From assembly GCA_963853835.1 (NCBI GenBank), contig OY970829.1:11080446-11144445 (forward strand): 64,000 nucleotides of DNA, given 5' to 3'. The translations under genes and the position numbers were made by a program. The notes under the pieces are model-generated. The model saw nothing but the letters and a program-made list of their open reading frames with translations. It was not told the origin of the DNA and made no database searches. Shown one piece after another: positions 39,311-51,400 of the stretch. The first letter of the stretch is position 1, and each line of letters starts with the position of its first letter. The stretch is from Calendula officinalis (Eukaryota; Streptophyta; Magnoliopsida; Asterales; Asteraceae).

Positions 39311-40967
39311 AAAGTATACGCACAAGCAATACGTTACAAGACTGAAAAATTGTGATTTTTATTTTTATTTTTTTGTTTTCGGTTTGTGTAGATGACACCC
39401 TCAAAATACGTATATTGAAAGAAAGATGTGAGGTTTTATTATGTACTTATTTAAATTTGTTTATATGTTGTGCACACGGTATTGAAGCTAGTGAGATTAT
39501 TTTTTTCTTACCCTCAAATTTGTTAGTGTTGGATAAACGTTATCAAATAGGCTAGAAATATTTGATATAATGATATAGTCATTTTTGGTTGTCTATAAAA
39601 CACACCTGATAATTACTTGAGGGACTAGTTTGTGATTAATTAATAGTTTAATTAATTAGAACAAAGTCAGGGATTAATATAGAATTAATAAATCAGAGTT
39701 TGATCTAATTTAGGATTCAAATCCTTGGATTCTACACCTATAAATTGGGTAACATTACGTTTTATAAGCTAGTGATTCTATATATGTTATATATTATGAA
39801 TCAACTACACATATATTAATTTCCACCGCCATATTTGCATGTATTAATGTCATAAAAACCTAACACTTTTATCCTAAGTTGCACCATAAGATTGCTAATT
39901 AGTCAATGTACGGATTGATGATGTTGCTAGTATTATAAGGGTTAGGAAACTTGCGAGAAGGATGGTTGAAGAAAAACTATCTTGCTAATGATCAAATGCC
40001 TTGTTGGTGAAGTTGACATAAGGTTTACCGGTTGCAACTGCTATGGTTGACAAATTGTAATAACGACAGAAAATAATGGTTGACAATCAAACAAATATTT
40101 TATAAGGTTATTAAACTATACATCTTTTGTATATATTAAATTATAAGAATCATCCCTGTAGTTACACTTTTAACATTAATTATAGTCCATAATGAATTAA
40201 AGACACTGATTTAACGTGTTATATCCGATCAAGATGATCCGTTTAATCCACGGGAGTTCACTAGAAGTGTTCAAAAATAACCAATGCAAGTCAAAGTCAA
40301 AGCAAACGTTTTATAACTATTGTGTATTAGAGAAGAAATTATGGGGGAAAATGACAATATTATCGCGTACGAGGTTGTAATTTACTTTCTTAACATCTTG
40401 CAAGAGGTGTGAAGAATAGTACAAGAAATCAAATAATAGAATTGAAGTCAGATAAGAAGAAAACAAACTAAAGAGAATATAAAGAAAAAAACAAAAGACA
40501 AATATAATTAATGAATTAGCATCTAACAATCTTATGTAAAAAAGCATTACCAACCTAACAACAAAGAAGACAACACAAAAATGTTATAGCCGGACAAGAT
40601 CAACCCAAAAATGACATTGAGAAGAATCGAGCCTTATGTATAAAGTTTGAGCTCGGTTCGTGACAGATTTAGAGGCTCGGGCTCAATCCATTTAGGCTCG
40701 TTTAGGTTTGAATGTTCATATTTGATTTGCTCATATTTCATCTGACTCGGTCTAAACTTCACACTCGGTCAAAACTTGTTTCATGATTCGGTCAGAATAA
40801 AAAAAAAAAAGGTAGACTCGGTCTAAACTTGTCTCTTGATCCTAACTCACTTTTCATCATTCAACACAATCAATTAGAAATATAATCAAACAGCATAATT
40901 TCAGGCAAAAATTCTAATTTACTCAACAACTAACTTAGTTAGCACTATAGTTACTAACTAAACGTCC
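39311..40967. other. 3' flank of gene 2
   Basis: Probable 3' untranslated region, then AT-rich DNA. At 40640-40830 there is GCTCGG/GACTCGGTCTAAACTTG-type repeated wording, which looks like a degraded MITE. No gene seen. Confidence 0.35.
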
Positions 40968-40972
40968 GTAAC

Positions 40973-41140
40973 TGTTAGAATATCTTGTCATTATGTGTAA
41001 TTAATATAATATATTTAGGAAATCATGTAAATAAGGTAGACTCTAAATGCTACTATAATTGTAGGCTAGCGTTACGATAATACGTGTGTATTTATAGACA
41101 TACTTTGTAATGGAAAAGATCAAGGAATTATCTTCCAATA
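40973..41140 (+). repeat. 5' LTR of the compact Copia element
   Basis: Starts TGTTAGAATATC and ends TCTTCCAATA. The end is unusual because it lacks the common final CA, but the flanking duplication GTAAC and the adjacent primer site fix it. Confidence 0.9.
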
Positions 41141-41149
41141 TGGTATCAG
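41141..41149 (+). other. Primer binding site of the compact Copia element
   Basis: TGGTATCAG directly after the LTR, then TGTAAAGAGC. The first nine bases match the initiator-Met primer site. Confidence 0.75.
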
Positions 41150-41269
41150 TGTAAAGAGCATCTTTCTTCTTCTGCTCTATTTTCTTCCGCTCAATCCCAC
41201 TGCTCGATCAATTTCTTCACCCAAATAATCCATTAGTTTGTATTTCACTTCTGTTACCTTGGTTATTCC

Positions 41270-43842
41270 ATGGGAGAACCTATTAACCAAACTGTGGTCA
41301 CCACCAACGACAACACTGTTGTCACCAACAACCAAACTCGATTTCACCCTGCTCTTGGTGTATCGAATATCCGAAACCACATACCCATCCAACTCGAAAC
41401 AACGAATGTTCAATACTCTACTTGGGCCGAGTTGTTCAAAATTTGTGCCCGCTCTATGAAGGTATTACACCACATCATCCCATCCGACAAACACCCCGTT
41501 CCCGGACCGGATGCAACCACCGATGATGAACAGTGGTCCACTCTCGACGCCACTGTCTTGGGTTGGATTTATGCTACTATTTCTCGGGATCTTATCAATA
41601 CAATCATGGTCCCGGGCTCATCTGCCATGGATACTTGGAACCGTCTTCGTGATCTATTCGAAGACAACAAACATTCTCGTGCCGTTACCTTAGAACAAGA
41701 ATTTTCTCATACGGTGTTGTCTGATTTCGAGAGCGTTTCGGCATACTGCCAACGATTAAAGGAGCTTTCCGATCAACTGCGAAATGTTGGCGCTGAAGTA
41801 TCAAATGACCGGTTGGTGTTGCAGACGGTTTCGGGACTCACCGACGCCTATAATGGTGTTGGTACTTTGTTATGTCAAAGCAATCCTTTACCGACGTTTC
41901 ATCATGCCCGGTCTATGCTCACTCTCGAAGAGGCCGGGCTCGCCAAAAAGGCTGCCACTTCCTCCAATTCGGCTCTACTTACCGCCACTACCGATGGCGG
42001 GAATAACAATCGGTCCGTCAACAATTCTCGTGGACGTGACAGTGCATCAAAGGGCGGCAGGCGTGGCCGAAATGGTGGTCGGCATCATACCGGGGGTCGT
42101 TCCAGCAACAACGGCGGCAATTTTGGTGGTTCCACTACTGGACAGAGGCGGTCAAATGGAGGAACTAACATGCCTCCTAATTTCAGTCCATGGGCCCCGT
42201 GGTTTCTTAATTCCAACAGTTGGGCTTTTAATCCATCTTGGGCTGTCCCACCGTGTCCCTATCCGACTTCTCCATGGGCTAACACTGGTCCTGGAAATCC
42301 ACCAGCCCAAGCCCGTCAGGATGGGATCTTGGGCCGACAGCCATCACAGGCCCAACAAGCATATACGGCTGGCCCAGGTTCCACTCATGCTCCTACCGAC
42401 ATCGAGGCTGCCACGTACACTATGGGACTCAACCCGCCAACATCACCGTGGGTAATGGACACGGGGGCATCTTCACATGTCACCGCCGATAAGGGTAAAC
42501 TCTCATCCATTTTTAATACGAGCAAAACTAATGGTATTTTAGTCGGCAATGGTCAATTTATTCCAATTCGTGGCTACGGTCACACTAAATTGCCCAAACC
42601 ACACCCTCCATTGGCCTTGAAAAACATCTTATATGCACCCCATATAATTAAAAATTTGATTTCAGTTCGCAAATTCACTATTGATAATTTTGTTTCTGTT
42701 GAATTTGACCCTTTTGGATTTTCTGTGAAGGATTTTCGGACGGGGAAACGTATAATGAGATGTGATAGTCATGGCGATCTTTATCCGGTTACTTCCAAGA
42801 CGCCGGTTCAACATTCTAGTTTTGCAATTTTAAATTCTTCTTTATGGCACGCACGGTTGGGTCATCCGGGTCTTCCGGTTTTTAAGTCTTTAAGACAAAA
42901 TAAAAGTATTGAGTGTGGTCCAAATAAATCTCCAACCGTGTGCCAGTCATGTGTTCTTGGCAAACATATCAAATTACCATTTCATATGTCTCCCAATAAT
43001 ACTTTATTTCCTTTTGATATAATACATTGTGATTTGTGGACATCTCCGGTTTTGAGCAATGCGGGTTTTAGATATTATATTGTGTTTTTGGATGATTATA
43101 CTAACTTTGTTTGGACATTTCCCTTGGCTAGGAAATCAGATGTTTTCTCCGTTTTTGCAAAATTTCATGCTTTTATCCTCACTCAATTTGAACGAAAAAT
43201 TAAAAACTTGCAATGTGATAATGGCAAGGAATTTGATAATCAAAACATCCGGGATTTTTGCAACAAACATGGTGTCGGTCTTCGTTTTTCATGCCCTTAT
43301 ACGTCATCCCAAAATGGTAAGGCCGAACGTAAAATTCGATCCCTAAATAATGTCATCCGCACTCTTTTATCCCATGCATCGGTTCCACCAATTTTTTGGC
43401 CATATGCTCTCGACATGGCCACCTATCTTCAAAATGTCTTACCAAGTAAAACCATTCATTTTAAATCTCCGTTATCTATTTTATATCACAAGAAACCGGA
43501 CCTTTCTCATTTACGTGTTTTTGGGGCCTTATGTTACCCTCTTTTACCATCCACTACACTTCACAAACTTGAATCTCGGTCAAAACCATGTGTGTTTTTG
43601 GGGTTTCCCGATAATCATCGCGGGTATAGGTGCTATGATATGATTTCTAAGAAAATAATTGTGTGTCGTCATGTCATATTTGATGAAACTCAATTTCCAT
43701 TTACATATTTTTCTCCACCACCACAATACAATTTTTTAGACAGTGATAAAAATGCTTATATTAATCATCACTTTCAAAACCCAAACCAAAACCCACTAAC
43801 AAGTCAAAGCCCACCCCCTATACCTACACAATCCGTCCCAAA
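41270..43842 (+). CDS. Copia Gag, protease and integrase (first part of polyprotein)
   Basis: The ATG at 41270 follows the LTR leader. Gag-like UBN2 region is about residues 30-230 (ends in the HARSMLTLEEAGL region). No CCHC knuckle is seen; instead there is an Arg/Gly-rich box (GGRRGRNGGRHHTGGRSS) that could bind RNA. Protease has WVMDTGASSHVT. Integrase has HARLGHPG and CQSCVLGKH (HHCC), then HCDLWTSP, QCDNGKEFDN and YTSSQNGKAERK for the DDE residues. The frame stays open to 44005, but after the C-run at 43843-43852 it no longer matches pol, so I end the real coding part there. Confidence 0.85.
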
Positions 43843-43852
43843 CCCCCCCCCC

Positions 43853-45627
43853 AACCGGCCCAACATGGAAACAGTCCAGCCCAGCATAATGGGCCTCGGT
43901 CGAACAGCCCTTCTGCGGCAGCCCCACCTCTTTCCGATCTCTCACATGCTACGACCCAGCCAGTGGCAGCCCAGGCCCCACCTCCCTGTTCGACAAAACC
44001 AGTGACGCGTAGCCAGCATGGTATTTATAAACCCAAAACACCTTTCAACCTTCACACTCAACACAACCCATCACCCATACCTAAAAATCCCATCATCGCC
44101 CTTCGTGACCCGAATTGGAAAATGGCCATGGACGACGAGTACCAAGCTCTTATTAAAAATGAGACATGGGTCTTGGTACCGCGTCCACACAATGTTAATG
44201 TTATGCGTTGTATGTGGATTTTAACTCATAAAATACGTGCTGATGGTTCTTTTGAGAGGCATAAAACCCGTCTTGTAGGTGATGGAAAAACTCAACGTGT
44301 TGGCATCGACTGCGGCGAAACTTTTAGTCCCGTTGTTAAACCAGCTACCATCCGCACTGTTCTCAGCCTGGCGGTATCCAAATCATGGCCCATACGCCAA
44401 CTGGATGTTAAAAATGCGTTTCTCCATGGCAAATTGAATGAAACAGTGTACATGCATCAACCGATGGGCTTTCGTGATCCGGCCCATCCAGACTATGTTT
44501 GCTTACTAAAGAAAGCATTATATGGTATAAAACAAGCCCCTCGGGCTTGGTATACTCGCTTTGCGGATTATGTTTCTCATATTGGTTTCACTCATAGTGT
44601 ATCCGATAACTCATTGTTTATTTTTAGACAGGGAAATCAAACGGCCTACTTGCTTTTATATGTCGATGATATAATTCTTACAGCCTCCGATGATCAATTA
44701 CTCACCCACATCATTTCCGTTTTGGGCTCGGAATTCGCTATGAAAGATTTGGGTCCATTACGATCATTTTTGGGCATCTCGGTTACACCACACCCGAATG
44801 GTTTGTTCTTGACTCAATCCCATTATGCTGCAGATGTTATTGCTCGAGCAGGAATGTCTACGTGCAAACCAGCAGCTACTCCGGTTGACACTCAGCCGAA
44901 GCTCAGCGCCACATCCAGTCCCAAGTTCTCTGATCCATCATTATACCGCAGTCTCGCTGGTGCTCTTCAATATCTCACTTTCACCAGGCCAGACATTTCT
45001 TATGCGGTTCAACAGGTGTGCCTGTTTATGCATGATCCACGGGACGTTCACATGGCTGCGTTAAAACGTATCCTCAGATATATTCAGGGGACGTTAACTC
45101 ACGGTTTATACTTATATAAATCCACCACTTATTCACTTTTATCTTATACAGATGCCGATTGGGGTGGATGTCCAGATACTAGACGATCCACTTTAGGATA
45201 CTGTGTTTACATGGGTGATAATTTGATTTCATGGTCTGCAAAACGTCAACCAACACTATCCCGGTCCAGTGCCGAGGCAGAATACCGTGGGGTCGCTAAT
45301 GTGGTTGCTGAATCGTGTTGGTTACGAAATTTATTTCTCGAGCTTCATTGCCCAATACACAAAGCAACTCTAGTGTATTGTGACAATGTTAGTGCTATTT
45401 ATTTATCAGGCAATCCGGTCCAGCATCAGCGGACCAAACACATTGAGATGGATATTCATTTTGTTCGCGAAAAAGTAACTCGCGGCTTGGTACGGGTTCT
45501 TCATGTTCCATCTCGATATCAGATTGCTGACATATTCACCAAAAGCCTACCACTAGTGTTATTTAAAGATTTTCGAAACAGTCTCAGCGTTCGTCCCCCT
45601 CCCATTGTGACTGAGGGGGAGTGTTAG
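43853..45627 (+). CDS. Copia reverse transcriptase and RNase H (second part of polyprotein)
   Basis: Frame open across 43963-45627. RT has WKMAMDDEYQALIKNETW, RQLDVKNAFLHGKLNE, ALYGIKQAPRAWY and LLYVDDIILTAS. RNase H has YTDADWGGCPDTRRSTLGY, SRSSAEAEYRGVAN, DNVSAIYLSGNPVQH and KHIEMDIHFVREKV. It ends with ADIFTKSLP close to the polypurine tract. One base of frame separates it from the first part. Apart from that it looks full length with no stop. Confidence 0.88.
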
Positions 45628-45789
45628 AATATCTTGTCATTATGTGTAATTAATATAATATATTTAGGAAATCATGTAAATAAGGTAGACTCTAAATGCT
45701 ACCATAATTGTAGGCTAGCGTTACGATAATACGTGTGTATTTATAGACATACTTTGTAATGGAAAAGATCAATGAATTATCTTCCAATA
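45622..45789 (+). repeat. 3' LTR of the compact Copia element
   Basis: 168 bp; two differences from the 5' LTR (T/C in GCTACTATAA and G/T in CAAGGAATT). Followed by GTAAC. Confidence 0.92.
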
Positions 45790-46411
45790 GTAACTTTAGA
45801 TATATTGAAATGTAAACTGAATTTGAAATTGAAATTAAGGGGTTGTTTGAAAATCTTATTTAAGTGGCTTATTAGGTTCTGAGTATAATTAAACTTATAA
45901 ATATAAATTTCTTTACACTTAAATAAGCTTATCTATATCTATATATCTATAAAAAATTGAGTTCCATGTTTGAAGTTGCAATAAATTCTAAGAATTGAAT
46001 TCCATTTTGATTTTGTATTTAATATAATATTAAATAAATCATTTTAATAAATATTGAGAAACTTAAAAGTTGTAAAATCAAGAGTTTTAACATAAATTAT
46101 AATCATAAATTCATTTTAATAATAATTTGACAAACTCACTAAATTGTAAGACCAAGAGTTTTGAAATAAATGTAATTAATGATAATAATAAAAAGTTCAA
46201 TAAAATAAGACTATAAAAATTGAGTTCCAACTTTGAAGTTGCAATTAATATCAGGCATTTAATATTAATATTAATAATATTATGTAAAACCATTTATAAA
46301 TTCTATATATCTATATATCTATAAATACTCATTTTCAAGTGTTATAAATCTTACACATAATGACCTATAAATACTCATTTTCATGTTGCAAAAATCTATA
46401 TATCTCTAAAT

Positions 46412-46565
46412 ATGCATCCAAAAGAAACCTCAAACAATTGGAGTCAACAACAAACACCTTTAGGGATTTGTTCTTTATCCTCGCTAAAGATCCATCCAAA
46501 AGAAACAGCAAACAAGTGGAGTCAACAACAAAGACTTTTAGGGATTTTGTTCTTTATCCTCGCTA
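46412..46565 (+). repeat. Tandem duplication, about 75-bp unit
   Basis: ATCCAAAAGAAACCTCAAAC ... TTTATCCTCGCT is repeated almost at once as ATCCAAAAGAAACAGCAAAC ... TTTATCCTCGCT. Short open frames here are just this repeat. Confidence 0.8.
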
Positions 46566-46777
46566 TTAATTGTCAATCCAACATAATCTTTATATTTGTA
46601 TTTTTCGAAGTAAAAAAAGTCATAGAGATGAAGTCTTCATGGTTTTATTTCGAGAGAGTATGTTAGTTGTTTTTATTTAAAAATGATACAAAACCTCTTT
46701 TGTATATGTTAAAAATTGTTGTTCGTTGTTTATGTACATTTAGTGTGAAAATGATATTATCTAATGATCTAATATTT

Positions 46778-46810
<33 letters not shown>
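46778..46810. repeat. (ATC)n microsatellite
   Basis: About ten ATC units. Confidence 0.95.
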
Positions 46811-48375
46811 TATATTCTATATGATATCTATAAAAATTGAGTTCCAAGTTTGAAGTTGCATTTATTACTCTGCATTTAATATTAATAATAATAATGAAAT
46901 AAATCTATTTATAAGAAATAATAAATTAATCAATTGTAAGATCAAAAAATTTACCATAATAATGTAATAAATCCATTTATAAGAAATAGTAAATTAATCA
47001 ATTGTAAGATCAAATGTTTTACATAAAAAATATTTTATAAACAAATAATGATGTCCATGCATTTCTGAATCGCAAAAATAGTTGAATATCTACATTATGG
47101 GAAAAAAATTAACTACATACCAACAAAATTTATAGGGTAAAAATACACGATGTCAAATAGATAAAACATAAAATGAGTTTCATGTTTGATGTTGTATTTA
47201 ACTCTTAAATTTATTTAATTAGATGATTTAACCCTTAAGAACTATTCAAGTAGATGAAGTGTCACAATTTGAGAAATTATTTAATTAGATTATTTAACCC
47301 TTAAAAACTATTCAAGTAGATGAAGTGTCACAATTTAAGATTAATTAATTTAAATTAAATTGTTATACTTAATATATAGGTTTTAGTTTCTAGCATGTGG
47401 AAAGACACACATTAAAGGTATTAATTAATTTAAATTTTCCATACAAATTAAAAATGACATATTTAGTATAAATAGGTATGTGTGATTGTTAATCTCATTC
47501 ATTTATTCTTCTATTATGATTATGAATTTTGTTTTGGCGAATCAGTGAACGAAATATGTCTCGATTGTTTTTTAATTGATTTTTGTGTAATGATACATCG
47601 TTTAATTTAGGTTTGTTTATTTTGTAGGATCGACTGTCTCCGGCGGTGTTACTCTTATGATTACACTATATCTTATACTCAAGTCAGTATGATTCAATTC
47701 CTCATAATTTTTTGATTATATCGTCTAAATCTAATACACTATATCTTACGCTATATCTTATACTTTTGGATTAAATCTAATACTCAAGTGTTAAAGCCTA
47801 GATGGTATATATGACACACGCCAATAGCTAAACATGTGGTTCGACGATACGATCTTTGGGAAACACAAGGCGTGATGACAACACAAACGGGAAAACAAAA
47901 GGAATAAATGTTGATTGGAGGTGAAGGCAAGTCACATTGTACATTACTTTAATAATAAACAAGATCCTTTATTTTCATATAAGTGTTTGTTTAGATATTT
48001 GTAAATATAAATAAATTAATATATTTAAAAGTTGATTTTGTCATAAAAATAAGAAATTAATGTAATAAAAAATTTAGTAAAATCTAATAACTCTATCAAA
48101 TTTTCATATTAAAAGTCTTGAAAAAATATTATTAGCAAATGAATATAAGTAATAAACTCATATATATTTATAATAAAAAATAATAAATTGACTTATCATG
48201 AGTTTTTAAATAATTATGAGTAATAAACTAATGTATAGTTTGTCATAAACATGATTAATAATTTAATGTAATAAAAATGACTATTGTAATAAAAAAAATA
48301 TAATAAAAACTAATAATTTCATCAACTTTTCATATCAAAAGTCATGAAATAATGTCTAAACTAATGTAGCATTTA

Positions 48376-48548
<173 letters not shown>

Positions 48549-49420
48549 AGTTCCAACTTTAAAGTTGCAATTATTATAATACTAAATAAATCATGTTAAT
48601 AAAGATTAAGAGCTCAATACTTATAAAATCAAGAGTTTTAACATAAATTATAGTAATGAATTCATTTTAATAACAATTTGAAAAACTCATTAAATTGTAA
48701 GACCAAGAGTTTTGTAATAAATATAAATATATAATAATAAAAATTCAATAAAATAAGAGACTTTTCAAGTTGTATGAATCTTACACATTAATATCTATAA
48801 ATACTTATTTTCATGATGCAAAACTTTAACATTTTAAAGGTGCATCCATAAAAAACATCTAAAAGGTGGAGTAAACAACAAAGACCTTTAGCAATTTTGT
48901 TCTTTCTCCTTACTATTAATTTCTTTCATTGATTTGTATCAAGTATATAACTTACTGATATCTTAACATCTATATCTATACTCTATATCTATATATATAG
49001 ATCCTAAAAAAATTGAGTTTCATAGTTTACGTTGTATTGAATTCTATGCTAAAAAATTATGTTTTTGTCATAAATGATGCTCATGAATAAATGTAATAGA
49101 GTATACAAAGAGTTTAACATAAATAATAGTAGTAAATTCAATTAAATAATAGTCTTTTCATTTAACTAGAAGTTACATATTAATTAAATAAAACAAAGAG
49201 TTTAATAGAAAAATAATAGTAGTAAATTAAATTAAGTAATAATCTTTTCATATAACTTGAAGTTACATATTATAAACTACACATACCACACTATCATGAT
49301 GCAATGATACTGAGTTTTCAAATGATATTATCTTTTACCCTAACAGAATATGCATTTATAAAAATTGAGTTCCAACTTTGAAGTTGAATTAACACCATGC
49401 ATTTAATAATAATAATAATA

Positions 49421-49685
49421 CTCCCCCCGTCCCACAAATAAGTTTACATTTCTCTTGGGCACAAGATTTTAGGTGATAGTTAGTGGTGTGGTCAATAGTA
49501 ATGTTTTTGATTAAAATATAAGGTTGAATTGGATAGAGAAAGATAATTAGTGGATATTAATGGTGAGGTTCTTAATAATAATAATATTTTATTATGTGGG
49601 GGTCCATCAAATGTGAGAAATGTAAACTTTTTTCTGAGATAAAAGTTTAGTGAGAAATGTAAACTTTTTTGTGGGATGGAGAGAG
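49421..49685. mobile_element. Stowaway MITE (Tc1/mariner type)
   Basis: The left end CTCCCCCCGTCCCACAAATA pairs with the right end (reverse complement CTCTCTCCATCCCACAAAAA). TA lies on both sides. This is the classic plant Stowaway terminus. The inner part repeats AGTTTACATTTCTC in inverted form. 265 bp, non-coding. Confidence 0.88.
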
Positions 49686-49857
49686 TATTATATAAATCCA
49701 TTTATAAAAATAATAAATTAATCAATTGTAGGATCAAAATTTTTAGCATAAATAATATTTAATAAACAAAACAAAATAATGTCCATGCATTTATGAATCA
49801 TAAAAATAGTTGAATATGGTTAAATATTAATGATTAAAAAAAAATCCAGACCGAACG

Positions 49858-50145
49858 AATAAATGGTTTTAGATGGACCGAGGACCAAACACATGATGCT
49901 CGATACCGAACCGTACTGAGAACCAGTCGGAACTAAACAGAACCGAGGCAATTTCTTCGACTATTTTCAGTTTTTTCTCAGTTTTGGACCGAATCGGACC
50001 ACTTGGAACCGAACCAGTTGGAACCGAGAACTGAATTTTCATAAAAATTAGATCCGATCTAGAACCGAACCGATGGAGCTCGGTTCGGTCCAGTCCGGTT
50101 ATGCGATCCCGGTCGGTTCTCGGTCCAATTTTCACATGCCTACTC
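49858..50145. repeat. Partial GAACCG-rich MITE
   Basis: Dense GGAACCGA, AACCGAAC and GGTCGGTTCTCGGTCC words in both orientations. It ends in a hAT-style sequence whose reverse complement is TAGGCATGTGAAAATTGG. The left end was not found. Confidence 0.5.
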
Positions 50146-50517
50146 ACACATACGAAATATATTTCAAGCTAAAGAAATAATTGCAATTAACATACACACC
50201 CATATGACTCAATAAAGAACAACAAACCCTAAACATCAATACACATAAATAACAACTTTGCTCATTTAGTAGAATACCCGTAATCAAAGTTAAACATGTA
50301 ACCGATCACACTTTTCGTACTTTCCAGGTGATACCAATAAATTGTACACGATATGCACTCAAAATAACTCATTATTGTGAACGAAGCCCATGCATCGCAC
50401 GGGCCATGCTGCCTCGTAAGTTATTAAAATATAGAGTGATTAAATAAGAAGGGTAATTTCATAAATTGCCATTTAATTGCGCGAATAGAATATGCGTGCA
50501 GTCCTGCCATTCAAAAT

Positions 50518-51054
50518 TAGGGGTGACAATTTCTAACCCGACACGAAACCCGACCTGAAATCGACACGAAAATAAACAGGTTTGGGTCGAGGTAAAAAAT
50601 AATTGGGTCAGTTTCGGGTTGACTCAGCTGACCTGTTTATTAAACATGTTAAGTTCGGGTCAATGACAATTTAAATGAGTTGACCCGCCAACCCGTTTAA
50701 TTAATAAAATATATTTAAAAAAATATATATTTATATTTAGTTTATAATTTACTAGTTTAAATGTAACTAATACTTAAATAAAAAATAAAAATGCTACTTA
50801 GTACTGTGTTGTTTTGTTATTTTGTTATGAATCTGTAGAATAATAACAACATGTTTGACCTGTTTGACCCGTTTGACATGCTAACATGTTTAACCCGTTT
50901 AGTTAAACAGGTTATATGGGTTAGGTTTGGGTTTAAGGTAAACAGGTTAGGGTTGAGATATCTGACCCGTTTATATAAACAGGTCGGTTTCAGGTTGAAC
51001 GTTTCTAACCCACCAACCCGCGAACCCGAACCCGACCTGAATTGCCACCCCTTT
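50518..51054. mobile_element. hAT-like MITE upstream of gene 3
   Basis: The left end TAGGGGTGACAATT pairs with the right end (reverse complement AGGGGTGGCAATT). Flanks TTCAAAAT (50510-50517) and ATCAAAAT (51055-51062) match at 7 of 8. Subterminal GGGTTGACC/AACCCG repeats. It ends about 340 bp before the gene 3 start codon, so it may lie in the promoter. Confidence 0.8.
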
Positions 51055-51062
51055 ATCAAAAT

Positions 51063-51400
51063 ACTTAACGCTCGCTCAGAGCAGGTGAAATTGATCACCT
51101 ACTATTTCACTATCCATTACAAAACACACCAATGGAATTCTTCGTTTCAAGTGATGTCAACACCAAAGACAAAATCAAATCGTCCGAACAAGTCTTGTTT
51201 GTCGTTATCAGCTGTTTTTGGGTGGGAATTTTCATCAAACACCTGGCGTGCAATGACCAGGTCTACATGGATATCATCAATTCTTGCATTCTTAATATCG
51301 AACATGACGAGAGGAGAGAGAAAGTGTGAAGCTCTGTAGTTGTGCCAAATGTGAACATTTTGCTGTCTAATTTCAAGAAGATATTGTTCATTTTGCGGAA
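51063..51400. other. Upstream region of receptor kinase gene 3
   Basis: About 340 bp between a hAT-like MITE and the start codon, less AT-rich than elsewhere. Should hold the core promoter and leader. Both strands have short open frames (65 codons at 51132-51329 plus) that I do not accept as genes. Confidence 0.4.

Larger units (their letters stand above)
40973..45789 (+). mobile_element. Compact full-length Copia element (4.8 kb), nearly intact
   Basis: 168-bp LTRs at 40973-41140 and 45622-45789 that differ at two positions. The 5-bp duplication GTAAC is at 40968-40972 and 45790-45794. Primer site TGGTATCAG starts right after the 5' LTR and a GAGGGGGAG polypurine tract precedes the 3' LTR. 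One gag-pol unit is broken only by a shift at a C10 run. Small size and short LTRs suggest the Ale/Retrofit group, by layout only. Confidence 0.95.

Noticed and set aside
41511..42455. Additional open frames overlapping the compact Copia gag-pol
   Set aside because: Other-frame shadows without recognisable domains; the real frame has clear gag, protease and integrase motifs.
46360..46666. Two overlapping short open frames with repeated peptide (KETSNNWSQQ-like)
   Set aside because: They come from a roughly 75-bp tandem duplication in AT-rich repeat DNA, with no start context or homologue recognised.
51132..51329. 65-codon open frame upstream of gene 3
   Set aside because: No recognisable domain and no supporting context; it lies in the probable promoter or leader of gene 3 and is short enough to arise by chance.
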